NCBI GenBank assembly: GCA_013399855.1
Contig: VXAY01002056.1
Coordinates: 1,913,009 to 1,977,008 of the forward strand
From: Oxyruncus cristatus
Taxonomy: Eukaryota; Chordata; Aves; Passeriformes; Cotingidae
Length of the DNA: 64,000 bases
Direction: 5' to 3'
The notes under the pieces were generated by a model, which searched no databases, was not told the DNA's origin, and was given only the letters and a program-made list of their open reading frames with translations. Position 1 is the stretch's first letter, and each line of letters opens with the position of its first letter. Below, one piece after another: positions 1 to 60,692 of the stretch. The translations under genes were made by a program, and so were the position numbers.

Positions 1-985
1 CTTTGCCAGACGCTGTGTGGAAGGTGGAGGATGGGCTGTGTTTACTAGGAACTCAGGAAACCTAACACAGTGGAAAAAAGTCAGCATCCTTGGAGACACC
101 AAGTCATCCAATCTTCAACACACACGTTCATGCCAGCACATTCTATTTCAGTACTTGCTATTTTCACCTTATTTTCATTCTTGGTCATTCTCTGGCAATA
201 TCATAATGTATAGACTGCAAAACTCAAACTGAACTCCACTCTTCTTCTCACAAAACATTATTAATGCCCCGTGTAGGTACTTGGAGAATGTATAAACTCA
301 AAGGCGAAGTTTTCAGAAATTATTACTGGTAACTACAACAAAACGGGCAGGAATTTTCTTGCACATCTGAGCTATGGATTTTATGGTGTTTTCTGTAACT
401 GAGCTCTCTCTAACTGTGCTTTACTTCCATGCAGGATGTAAATTATCTAGAGTTCATATCAAACCACTTAAAATTTATATCAATATTTTAGCCCTCCCAG
501 GTGCCTTTGATGTTACAGTAAGCCAAATCATCTCATTCTGTAAAATAGCTGATGGAAAGGGAAAACAAGCTCACAAACACTGCATGATTCCACAGACAAA
601 ACCCCCGCTCTGAGCCCTCTCAAGAAGATGATTAAGAAAAGGCATCAGCCATCAAACATGTAACAACCTTTGGGGTTCTCAGCCCCAAAATCAGAGATTT
701 GAGTCTCCCTATCATTTTACCTAATAACAATTAGCTCTTTCAAGAGGGCAAGGTTGTGGAGCTATTGGAAAAAGTGACCAGGTATGATTTTAATAATTTC
801 CTTTGTAACTCTTTCTTAGGTTTTTCTGCCCACACTTCTCTAGACAAAAGGCTGTGTCCCTTATCTATCCTTTGTACACATATTTTGCCTTTTCACAAAG
901 GCAACACATGACTTCGAGAAGCAGACAACATCTGTCCATCATCCTAAAATTAATTACCCAGAAGACCAGAAAATACCCAAACCCA

Positions 986-1133
986 CTGTTGGTTTGGAGG
1001 TTTTTCTCTTTGGTGGGTTTTGCATTTGCTTGGGGTTTTTTGTTGTTGGGATTTTGGGCCATTTTTTTGTGTGTTTTTTTGTTTGTTTTTTGGTATTGGT
1101 TGGTTGGCTTTTGGTTTTTTGGAGTTTGTTTAA
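986..1133. repeat. G/T-rich low-complexity tract
   Basis: About 150 nt with many TTTTTGG and TTGTTTG units on the plus strand and hardly any A or C. It has the character of the 32514-32622 tract read on the opposite strand. Confidence 0.88.
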
Positions 1134-1348
1134 AGTCTGCATAAGTGGAATTTCATCTAATCTTACTTTCCTGAGTCTCTTTCTAAATGAGGCATTGCTT
1201 TGAATCAAAACCCCAGACATGAACATTCCCATAATCTGAATGCTGATGTCTAGATATAGATCTAAATGTGGCAGCTGGAATCTACCATTAATGAATGTTG
1301 ACTGCACGAACAAGCCTGAAAACATGCAAATGGATACTTACTTTTTTA

Positions 1349-1434
1349 AACCTTAAAAAAAAGGATCAGAGCAGATTTGCCTTTCGTATGTAACCTTAAA
1401 AAAAGGGTCAGAGTGGATTTGCCTTTAGCATGTG
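1349..1434. repeat. 43-bp imperfect tandem duplication
   Basis: A unit starting aaccttaaaaaaaaggatcag and ending in atttgccttt plus about ten bases (1349-1391) is repeated with a handful of changes at 1392-1434. Confidence 0.88.
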
Positions 1435-2053
1435 CAAAAACTCATAGGAAGATAACACCACCCTAAACAGGAAACTAGTGTCTGTCAAAAATCTTAAGGG
1501 TGGTCAGAAAAAAACCCGACTCATACTGGCTTGGTCTGAAGGGAAAGAGTAGAAGGAATTTAGAGAGGTCAGCTACAGTATACACTGACACAAAAAAGCT
1601 GAGGCAAACACTCTATAGTTTAACCTTTACATGATTTTAAAACCCAAACTGTTAAACCACTGCAAACATTAAGCATGCACTGCGTTTGATTATTTGATGC
1701 TTTGAAACATACAATCACAAGTTTCCTTATACCCTGCAGAGCACAACAAAACACCACAAAACCCCATCATCAGTAGAGAGGTTTCTGCCAAGAATTCTTT
1801 TAAACCACCAGCGAACACAAACAGAAACTTGCATGCAACAGTTACACCGCAGTGAAGTCATGCTCAGACTCAAATTTAAGACAATCTAAGCCAAGTTTTC
1901 CACTCTCCACAAAGTGACTGTGGATTCCATCCCACCTTGCATTGACCCGCTGACACTGCACCAGAGAGCCCCCATTAACACCTCCCAGTGGAACAGCAGC
2001 ACCGTGACAGTGGTGCCCTCACAGGGGACACTCGTTCCCCCATCAGCTGTTTG

Positions 2054-2073
2054 ACACACACACACACACACAC
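2054..2073. repeat. (AC)10 microsatellite
   Basis: Ten uninterrupted AC dinucleotides. Confidence 0.95.
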
Positions 2074-2565
2074 TAAAAAGCCTGGAATCTTCTGTGGGAT
2101 GAACGTTGCAAGTACAAATCTATATCCAAGTATTTATAATGGGATCAACTTTCTCAGAGATCAGCCACTGAAATGCCATTCCACTTGCTTTGAACAAAAT
2201 CCTGAAATCCTTCTCAGCCTTTTTCCAGGAAAAGTTTTCAATAGATTTCAATGCTTTTCTTCTGGGTAAAGATCAAATGTGGAATGCAAAATGTATTTTC
2301 TAATACTATCTACCTTTATTGGGACATTGCAGGGATTATTTCCATGATGCATGGAAAGGTTTTCAGATACTTAAATGAAAGCTGATTGAGGCATATAAAA
2401 TATCATCACTGGCTTCACCCCAGATTTTACTTCTTTTCAAAGCTACCTGCATTTAACTCAGATGTTGTTTTGCTATAATCCCTATTCTCTCCTTTCATTG
2501 CACAGCTGACTTGTAAGCCTACATTTATTGCATTGCAATTATTTCCAAGGCAAAAGAGATCTCAG

Positions 2566-2640
2566 ACCAAACACAGTACTGTGTAAACGGGGCAGTGAAA
2601 TCAATGGAATTTATGCCTGGTTATACTGGAGCTTAATATG
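2566..2640. repeat. Possible relic of an old palindromic amniote repeat
   Basis: gtgtaaacggggcagtgaaatc, then aatggaatttatgcc and ttatactggagc, recall the 'gtgtaaa...gaagtcaatggagtta...actggtgtaa' palindromic repeat seen in reptiles and birds. Degraded; from memory. Confidence 0.35.
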
Positions 2641-2904
2641 GATTTATGTTGCCATAAGTACTGAATTATGGCTTCACAGAATGAAACAGAAAGGAGAACT
2701 TGAGCTCTACTGAGGAAAAATTAACTCAATATAAATATCTTTAATAAAAGCATGAGTCCAGCCCGTTCTGTCTGCATGGCAGCACAAACAGTACTATACT
2801 CTTCAAATACTCCAACTATTTTCATTTGATTGTTTGAAGACAAAGGCATTACTCGGTCTGAGTAAAGGTATCATGACCCAAAGAGCACCCAGGAGGACAC
2901 TACT

Positions 2905-3000
2905 CAAGTCAGGGTTTCACACAATGATGGCCTATTCCCACTGACTTCATGGGGATTTTCACTGAAGAGTAAAGCAGTGAGTCACTGATTTATATCAACC
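2905..3000. repeat. Possible second relic of an old amniote repeat
   Basis: actactcaagtcagggtttcac, then tattcccactgacttcatgg and ttcactgaagagtaaagc, resemble 'ctactcaagtaaggtttgcag ... cccattgacttcaatggg' of old reptile and bird repeats. Degraded; from memory. Confidence 0.35.
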
Positions 3001-6000
3001 TTCTCCTTCTGCCTCCAGTAAGAGTCCGTGACAAGCCAAGGAAAATAAAGACATTCCAATCCAAGACTGACACTGCATCCTCAGCCAGTCCCACTGTGCC
3101 CCAGTCCTGCTGCACACATGTTCTCAGCTTTGCAATTGCACAACTCCCATTAATACTAAGGGAGTTGTCTGCCTACAACAGATGAGAATACGCATGATAA
3201 ATAATATGCAGGTCTGACATCATAACAATCCCAAGCACTCTGGGGAAAAAAAACTGTCAGTCACCCTATTCTGTTGGCTCCTTCAATTTTCATTAGAACA
3301 AACATTTTTTTTTTTCTAAAGCCTTTGGCAATTAATGGACCACCTCTCCCATTAATCACAGTGGCACAAATTTTTAGGGCTGTTGATATGCAGCAAAAAC
3401 ACATGTCACATATACCTGCCATGTTGGCACTATGCTTACAAATGTGGCATCCAAAGGAAAGGAACTGAGAGCCAGTATCTGCACAGCACATCCCTTCACA
3501 GTCTGGAAGTGCATCATTAAAGTCAGCCAGAGAGGAGCATGGGGATAAGTCACTGTATTCTCACCTACATCCTAGAAACATCCAAGTCATTCCTTTGCAT
3601 TTGAACAGATGAGAGTGAACATTAACTAAAGAAAATGTTCATAGCTGGGCGTGAAATCCTCTAGGTACTCTGTGTACCATTTCCTGTTAGGTTTCCTGGG
3701 GCTTCAAGGGTCTATAAGGACCCTTAGCAAACTGTGAATTTAATTCAGATTCCATCTATAAATCAGTACTGTTTGTCAGGAATTATGCAAATCCCTTAAG
3801 CAGTTTGTGACTTTTACATTTTTTGGCAGTCTCTGCATATCTGTGCATTTCATTGCACTGACGTTTCACTGGTATTTTGAGCCTGGGTCCAATTTCCAAA
3901 GGGCCAGTCGTCTGGTGGAAGTCACAAGGCATTTCCTCCTCCTGGGTTGCTGCCCATGTAATCAGGTAGGAAAAGGGAAGGCTTTTCAGAGAGAAAAGAC
4001 AGTGAATTTCAACTTGGTGCTCATACAAGTAGAAAAATATATGGAAAAATTCCCCTATTCTGATCTTTGTACACGTAAAATTGTTTTCTCTTTTGGAACC
4101 AGTCTTGGATTTTACTCAGCATACTGCACAGTAAGCACCTCTTGGAGCTTCACATGGGGAGGTTCAGCCCTTGCCTGCTATCCATCCTTACATCATCAGC
4201 ATGCTGGGGCACAGCGTGTTGTTGCTGGACAGACGCCTACTCCCAATGTGCTCCTTCTGTAATACCCCCCTTGGCGGGCAGAGCTCAGCATTGTTATCTT
4301 CTGGTATTTGGCCTGACACAGCCAGCTTCCACATTCATAAGGGCAGATGTGTGCTTCCCTGAGACCAAGAGCTCTTTCGTGCCATCAAGACTGAAACAAC
4401 GTATTATTAATGGCCAGAAGCCACTAATAATGGAGAGGAGAGCACATGGAGTCACAAAATACTATGGATCTATTTCTGAGGGCCAAGGACAGGCTCACCT
4501 TTTCCTTTCACTGAATCAGATATCTGACCTCCTTTAGAACCAAGTTATTTCCAGCCATGCAAGTATGCAGTGTGCACTCACTGCTCCTCTATTCACTAAT
4601 GTCATCACTGCTGGATGACAGCAGGTCATGTTCAAGACCAAACTCTTCAAGCTCACACCCCACACCAAGCTGAACACTTTCTACTAGCCTTTCTCCAAAG
4701 GGGACCAGCATGCCCCTTGCAGAGTCAGAGCCTAATCTGAGCCTTCCAACTCCCTGAGCCTGCTGTGGAGAAATCCAGCTGACTGGTAAAGCACATTTAT
4801 TTTTGATCTAATGACCATGTCGGGCAACTTCTGCCGCCAAGTTCATATCCTTCAGTCTGACTCTGTGAACAGACAAACTGTGCCCTAAGCTTGTGCCAGC
4901 CCCACTCCACCAGGGGCAAACAGGGGGGCTGTGCACACAGTCATGACTGCAAGGATGGATGGAACACAGTCAGAGACGGATTTGTTTCCCTGTGAAAATA
5001 TCAGAGCAAGTAAATCTAAGGCTCTACATCAACAGTGAAATATTGCAAATTTACAGGCAGCACTCCAGAGTGGTGATGAATCACAAAATACAAACTCAAG
5101 TGCCAAACCAGGATTTAATTTCTGCACAAATACACGTATACGTTATTGACAGAAAAAGTGCAGACAAGATATTTGTCATAAAGCAGGGTAATCTGGAACC
5201 AGGAGAGGAGAAAGCGTAGCCATCTTCTCTGCAGTGGCTGTGCACTATTGCCTGCCTGGAAAGATGTGAAATGAACTGCTCTGAGTCAGTATTATCACAG
5301 TTTGCCTTGTGAATGGAAATTAAACCATTTGTAGCACTTGATCTTGGAAAACTGCATCTACAATGTACAGTTTTGCATAATAATTTAAAAACTGTATTTT
5401 TGTAACTACATTCTGTCAACATTCTTATTGAGAACCATGGAGAGGGGAGAACTAACATCTGTGTGGGTTGGGAATGTAAGTCAGCGGGTGGATTCTGAAT
5501 ACTGTTAAATGATTGGGGGGAAAAAAACCAAGTTTATTTGTTAAAATGGAAACAGTCAGTAATGACAAGGGAGCTGAAATATTTAGACAAAACTGTAATG
5601 GAACCCAAAGGACATTATTTAGTTGTTCTCATGAAACAGAGAAACTCCCATTCAAAGTGCTGTACATGTTTTTGTAATTTTTTTTTTTTTCCATGGGTAT
5701 TCCTAAAAACTGGGGATGCTTTTGATCTGTCTAAGACAAGAACTGAATCCTGGGGTCAAGGTGCTGTTGGCAAGGTCCCTGCAGAAGAAGTATTGAAGGA
5801 CGCTCCCATGGTCTGCACTACCTGAGCCTGGGAACTTCAACTCTGCTCGAATACTGTGCAAACATGAAGTGGGGAATTCAATGTTATCCAGCAGCAGATC
5901 AGATATTTTAAAAAACAGAAGGTGAGAACCTGCATAGTGTAGTTGCAATGGGACCAGTTTCTTCATTATGAAACCAACCTAGAAACTTCTGCTCTGCTTC

Positions 6001-7532
6001 CTGTTTTCTTATTTAAATCCAAAAGATTTTGGTGATTTGAGTATGGTCCCATCTCAGCTGTATCAGCATAACCAATACTTCACCTTTTTATCTTAGAACA
6101 CTGGGCTCTCTCACGTTACTGAGCCCCTCTATAGTATCTCTATCTTGTAATTAAAGTGTTCTGGCATTTTTCCTAGTTAGTGACATCCTCTCTGAAACAT
6201 CAGCATGTAGACAAAAGCAGCAGGGAAAGATAATGATATGCAAGGAGGTGGGAAGAATCCACATGACAGTCAGTGTCCATCCAGAGGTCTGGGCTTGGCT
6301 GGGACCAGGAGGGAAGGATTTTCTGACCTCTCTGTTAACAAAAAAAACCACTGCTTGGGACATCTGCCACTACCTTGCATCACATCATGCCAAAATGGTG
6401 GCTGTTTCCAGGCACTTCCCCAGAAGCCATACCTCAGATTCCTCCTCTGCCTCTATGACCTTTCCCTGTCTTTTGCTGACTACTGGTTGCTTATTCCTCC
6501 CTGAGCGCTCCCTGCTGGGAGTGGTCTCTGCACTGTGTGTAACTGATCAGTGCCAGGGCTTTCAGGTCTACAGTCCTGAAGATCTTCATATAATTTAGCC
6601 CAGAAACAAAGAACACTGAAATGTTGGTCTACAGGGTACAATTAGGGGTTTCTTGGATTTAGATCAGTTCATATGTAAGTCAAAGGCAGCTGTTACTGAT
6701 GCACAAATATTCGTCCATGGTCCAACAGGCAAAGTACAACTCCAGCTCTCAGATTTTTCTCTGAGAGCTGTAAAAAAAATGCTTCATGTATTTGGGGCAC
6801 CTAAAGAAGCGTATTATTAACTCTGTACAATTAAGGGCAGACTAAGAAGAAAAGTGTGTCTCAAAGACATTGCCAGAAATATGTTTACCCTAAGTCTCCA
6901 TTAAAAATTACATTAAACATATGTTTGCATTGATATTTGGGCAGAGTCTGAGACTCTCAACACCTTGGCTTGAGACACCAGCACTCAGATTATCCGCATC
7001 ATGCCCTCAGAGCCTGTATATTTGAGTCTCATTTCTGTTTGCTGGCAATACACAGAATAAAGCAGATTCTGATTTTGCTGATAGAATGTAGTTGTGTAAC
7101 TGTATCGTCGCCACTTTGCAAAAACTGAAAATATATTTTAGCACATATTTCAAGGCATCTGCATTTGCCAAATAACACTTTGGACACATACCTGTTATTT
7201 ACTTGCATAGTGTACAACTAATCCAAACACACTGAGGTCCTCGGGAGTTTGTCAAGGTACAGATAATGGCATTTGCTGTTCTCTTAGATGAACAACAACA
7301 CAGTGATATGCCCAGCTATGTTCCCAATGGACATTCTGTCACTCATTTCAGCAGAAGCAGCATCGGGCTGTACCACTGAAGATTAGCAGAACACAAGCTC
7401 AGCAAATTTGGATGAGAGGTACAAAAAGGGCACAAGTAAGTGAGAAGAAGCACAGTGAGAGGAGGTTCTAAACACCAGAAAAGCAGACTCACAAGTTTAA
7501 CTAAAAATTAATAATTAAACTTTAAAACATAC

Positions 7533-56797
<49,265 letters not shown>

Positions 56798-59189
56798 CTG
56801 AGCCAAAGACAGGAAACCGAATCAGCATCACAACAAAAACACACAACAAAACTCATAATAAAGCAAAACAACAGCAAGTCTCTAGGCAAGTCTTTTTCAA
56901 TTTTACTTAGCAATGTTCTGCAGAGGATTTTTTGTTTCTCGCATTCAAATTCAGTGATAATACAAAGTGTGACTATTTTACCAGGACTATTATAAACTTA
57001 AGATCCTGGAGGTCCCCTTTGCTGCTTGGTGTAATCATTCCCGATACTATTTCAGGGGTCTTTTCACCAGTTGCTTTAAATATTCAGTACATTAATTAAA
57101 AGAATACTGATAAAAGAGTTAGGATATGTTTATTTTCACAAGTGTTGTTCTCAAATGAGGCTCAAGGGAAGAGAAGATAGACTGCAGGAAATTTTTTGAG
57201 GACAATCTTCACTGCTACTCAGGCATACACTGCACCAGATACGTGGGTAAGCTTTGCCTACAGCTGAATGGAGGGCATGTGGAACACATCTGCTTGGATT
57301 GTTTATGGTAGGACAGGCCACTCAGCCAACAGACAGAATTAAACTAAGATATTAATAAAATACTAGTAGGCTGTATTTTGTTCCATTCTCCGAGGGCAAA
57401 AAACAAACAGTGGTATTGCCAACTCCTGCTGTCTCCTGAACATCCGGGGTGCACACTCCAGTCAGGTCTTCACAAGCAACCCTAAAATGCTTTTTTTGTT
57501 ATGGTGCACCAGGATAGAGTCCAGCATCCTGTAAGCATAGCCAGCAAATTATGAACCTGATGTTTGTTTGTACTGAAGTAGTTACCAGGTGCCTCTAGCC
57601 AAGGTCACTAAGTAAATCACACTGCCTTAGTCTCATAACATTATAAATTCCTCCAATTTTCATGCCACTTCCAAACTTTGTTAACAATAATATGTTTCCC
57701 TTAGCCATTGTTAGAAAGTGTGAAATAGAGCAGACATGAGAATGGATGCCTTTCCCCTCTGCTCCATGTTCATGCCAATCTAGGGTTGCTATGTCCTCAT
57801 CCTATAATTCCGATAATTACTCAAACCATTCTGATATAATTAATAAAATAGCTTAGAGAAGTCCTGTAAGCCACACAATAGTGCTGTACTGCTACTATTG
57901 TCTTCATCAATTAAACACGATGATCTCAGAAAGGATATCAAAGTTACTTTGAAGGACCTATCTCCAAAAAACCTGTACTAAATGACAATAAATACTATTT
58001 TTTCTTCATTAATTATGTATTACTTCCTATAATTGCCATTCTATATTTTGTCTGTTTAACACTTCTATAATCACTCAGATCATCTCTTTTCCTTTTAAAA
58101 TACTAGAACAACAACTATTTTCTTTCAGCCTCTGGAAATTTGTCCTGTATTTCCAGATTTATGGAGAATTAACCTGCATGATGTGAGAACTCATTAGCTG
58201 GCTATTTTCAGGCTCCCTGGTTAGCTGGACCATAAAAATATGTATAAATATATGTAAATGCAAATCCTGCTAATTAATTTCATCCTTAAAGGCTCTCAGA
58301 TTACAAACATAAAATTCCTGTCCTATGCCCTCCAATCAGTACAGCTACATTTACTGAACATTTCTCCCTCCCCTTCTCTAGCAATTCCATCAACCTCATC
58401 ATGAAATGAGTCACGAATGTCTGATAACATCTCTCTTGCCTTTGATTACTTAATTCCTTGTCATCATCTTAACTTTCTTTGGCCTGGTATTTCTAAGTGG
58501 GTCCCTTCATTTCCCATATTAATTTTCTCCACTACAGCTTCTATCAAGTTTTTCCCTATTTTAAAGCATTTTTGTAACTGCTTTAATTTTCCCAGTTCAA
58601 CAGGCTTGTTTTGCTTTTGCCAAAACTGCAGTTGCCTTCTTTCTCATTTCTCATTCTAGACATGCAGCTTTAGAAGCATGTAGTACAAAACCAAGTATTA
58701 CCAGCTTTATCTTATTCCTTCAACAGATAAATGAACACAAACAGGTCATGATCAATTTTACCTATCAATTAAAAAAATTAATTTCCCAGATTGATTCTTC
58801 ATCCTTGACCAACATGTGAATTTGTACTTTATTCAAAACTCCCCATACTGTAACTTCTAATATTAAAACAATAGATGGCAATTTCTTTAGAAACACCACA
58901 GTTTTGTGGTGGTGACAGGAAATCTTCAGTGCACCTCCTCAGAATGAAATCCCTCATTGTAGATTGTCCCTATGCTGTTTATATATAGACGCTTTGAAAA
59001 GGAGTCATTTTGTTCTCTGCGGCAGCGTCGGACAGCACTGAATAACCCATCTTGTATTTTATGGTGGTATATGAATGGATCAGCATTTACAATTGTTTGC
59101 TTTCAAGCTATAAATGACTTAGCAGTGGCTAATATGTCTTAGAAATATGGTGAACCCAATGAAGCTAACCTCATAATCATGCAAATCTT

Positions 59190-59245
59190 GAAGTAGGTCA
59201 AATATGCACTCAAAGTGCATGAAGTAGGTCAAATATGCACTCAAA
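59190..59245. repeat. 31-bp period direct duplication
   Basis: gaagtaggtcaaatatgcac plus tcaaa occurs at 59190-59214 and again identically at 59221-59245, with gtgcat between. This indicates a recent local duplication. Confidence 0.92.
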
Positions 59246-60664
59246 ACCAAGCAAGTCCAGCTCCTATTTGTTATTATTCAAGTTCATAGCACTTCAGAAC
59301 GGAGAACTACATCTTTTGCCTTGATAAATTTTATTCTTAATACTCAGTTTTCTGCTGCGTAGTTTTCCTTCTGTTTTCTCAAACAGTCTTTCACCTTTTC
59401 ACAAGGAAGATTTTCTTTTGTGTTCTTACTGGAAAATTCTAAATGTCAGAAAATGCATAAGAAAAAGATCATTTGGATGTACACACCAAGCCAAGGCCAC
59501 AGAGAAATCCACATGTCAAGTCCATTTTTTTTTATACAGAATAAATAGGCTGAGTAAATAGAGCCTTAAAATTAAAGCATTCTTAATAGTGAGTCTAGGA
59601 TTTTTTGACTTACTACAAGATAAAGGTCTACAAGAAGGAAATCGGATTCTAATAACAGGTCAATTGAAAGAGACTTGGGATACAAACTTAAAGCCCCAAT
59701 CTTTATTTTGTAGCAACAAAGTTTCCTTAAACATTCATGTCAGATGTGATTACTCAAACTACTTCAATAAGTAAAGCTGAAACACAATGTACCAGTGATC
59801 AGTCAGGAGCTGAAAAGATAGAAAAAGGGAAAATATCACCAGAAAAGCTATTACACAATTTGTTTGGGTTTTTTTTCCCAGGGGTGATTTCGTTTTAACT
59901 GAAGAATGTTGAGACTTGAAATTACTTTAGTAAAATGATTTTTAAAAGATGTGCAACTAGTAATTCAAATCTTTTAGGTCACTTCTAATGCAAATTTCAG
60001 AACGTGCGAGCAGCCTCTAATAAGGCATTAGTCATAATGTTATAATCATAATTTATCTAACAATTTTATCTGCTTCTTCACATAGTTCTTAGCTATTTTG
60101 ATAAGGAATAATTCCACAGGGAGCCTCAGACAACTGAAACATGGTAGAAACTGTAAAACTCCATTAAGATATTAAGTTGTAATATTGTCAAAAAGAGGCA
60201 ATAGAATGACACTGGTTTACACCGTGCAACAATTTAGCTTACTAATTCCACAGGAAAGAATCAAGTTACATTTTGATCTAGAGCTCGTTCCTGTTTCAGC
60301 CACAACCATCAAATAATTTTAGTTATCTTCTCAAAAGATCCTTTATGTTCCTAAAAGCACCAGAGAGGCTGCTGAAATATGTAGTTCTGGCAGGCTTTGA
60401 TCAAAACCAAGCACAGCAATAAATAACGATAATTGTTCCAAGTAATTCTGGACAGCACTGAAGGGACTCTGAGCACCAGGATAATGCAAGACTTCTGACA
60501 CCAGATGCACATCTTAAGCCCCCAGTTCACGTCAACCTCTGCTTGGGTTTAAGCACAGAATCATTTTTAATGTACAAATAAAGGTTAAAACCATTGTGAA
60601 CTAATGGAACCTGGATTAAACAATTATGCTAGTGCAAGGATGCTGGAGGAAATTCTAGTCACTC

Positions 60665-60692
60665 TTTCCTCCAATATAAAGATTGGAGGAAA
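60665..60692. repeat. Perfect 11-bp hairpin, 6-nt loop
   Basis: tttcctccaat (60665-60675) and attggaggaaa (60682-60692) are exact reverse complements around ataaag. Confidence 0.92.

Larger units (their letters stand above)
1..7532 (-). other. Intron downstream of cbEGF17 (partial, at least 7.5 kb)
   Basis: No fibrillin exon and no other gene was recognised. It contains a G/T-rich tract at 986-1133, a 43-bp tandem duplication at 1349-1434, an (AC)10 run at 2054-2073 and two patches resembling an old amniote repeat near 2566-2640 and 2905-3000. The open frames at 3807-4262 and 4142-4537 have no recognisable protein content. Confidence 0.8.

Noticed and set aside
954..1325. 123-codon minus-strand frame with a Lys/Thr-rich run
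   Set aside because: Produced by the G/T-rich low-complexity tract.
3807..4537. Overlapping plus-strand open frames of 151 and 131 codons
   Set aside because: No recognisable domain, no codon or composition signal, and they lie inside the intron; likely chance.
1..7500. Possible cbEGF18 exon
   Set aside because: No minus-strand stretch with an acceptor followed by D-x-D/N-E-C and six cysteines was found.
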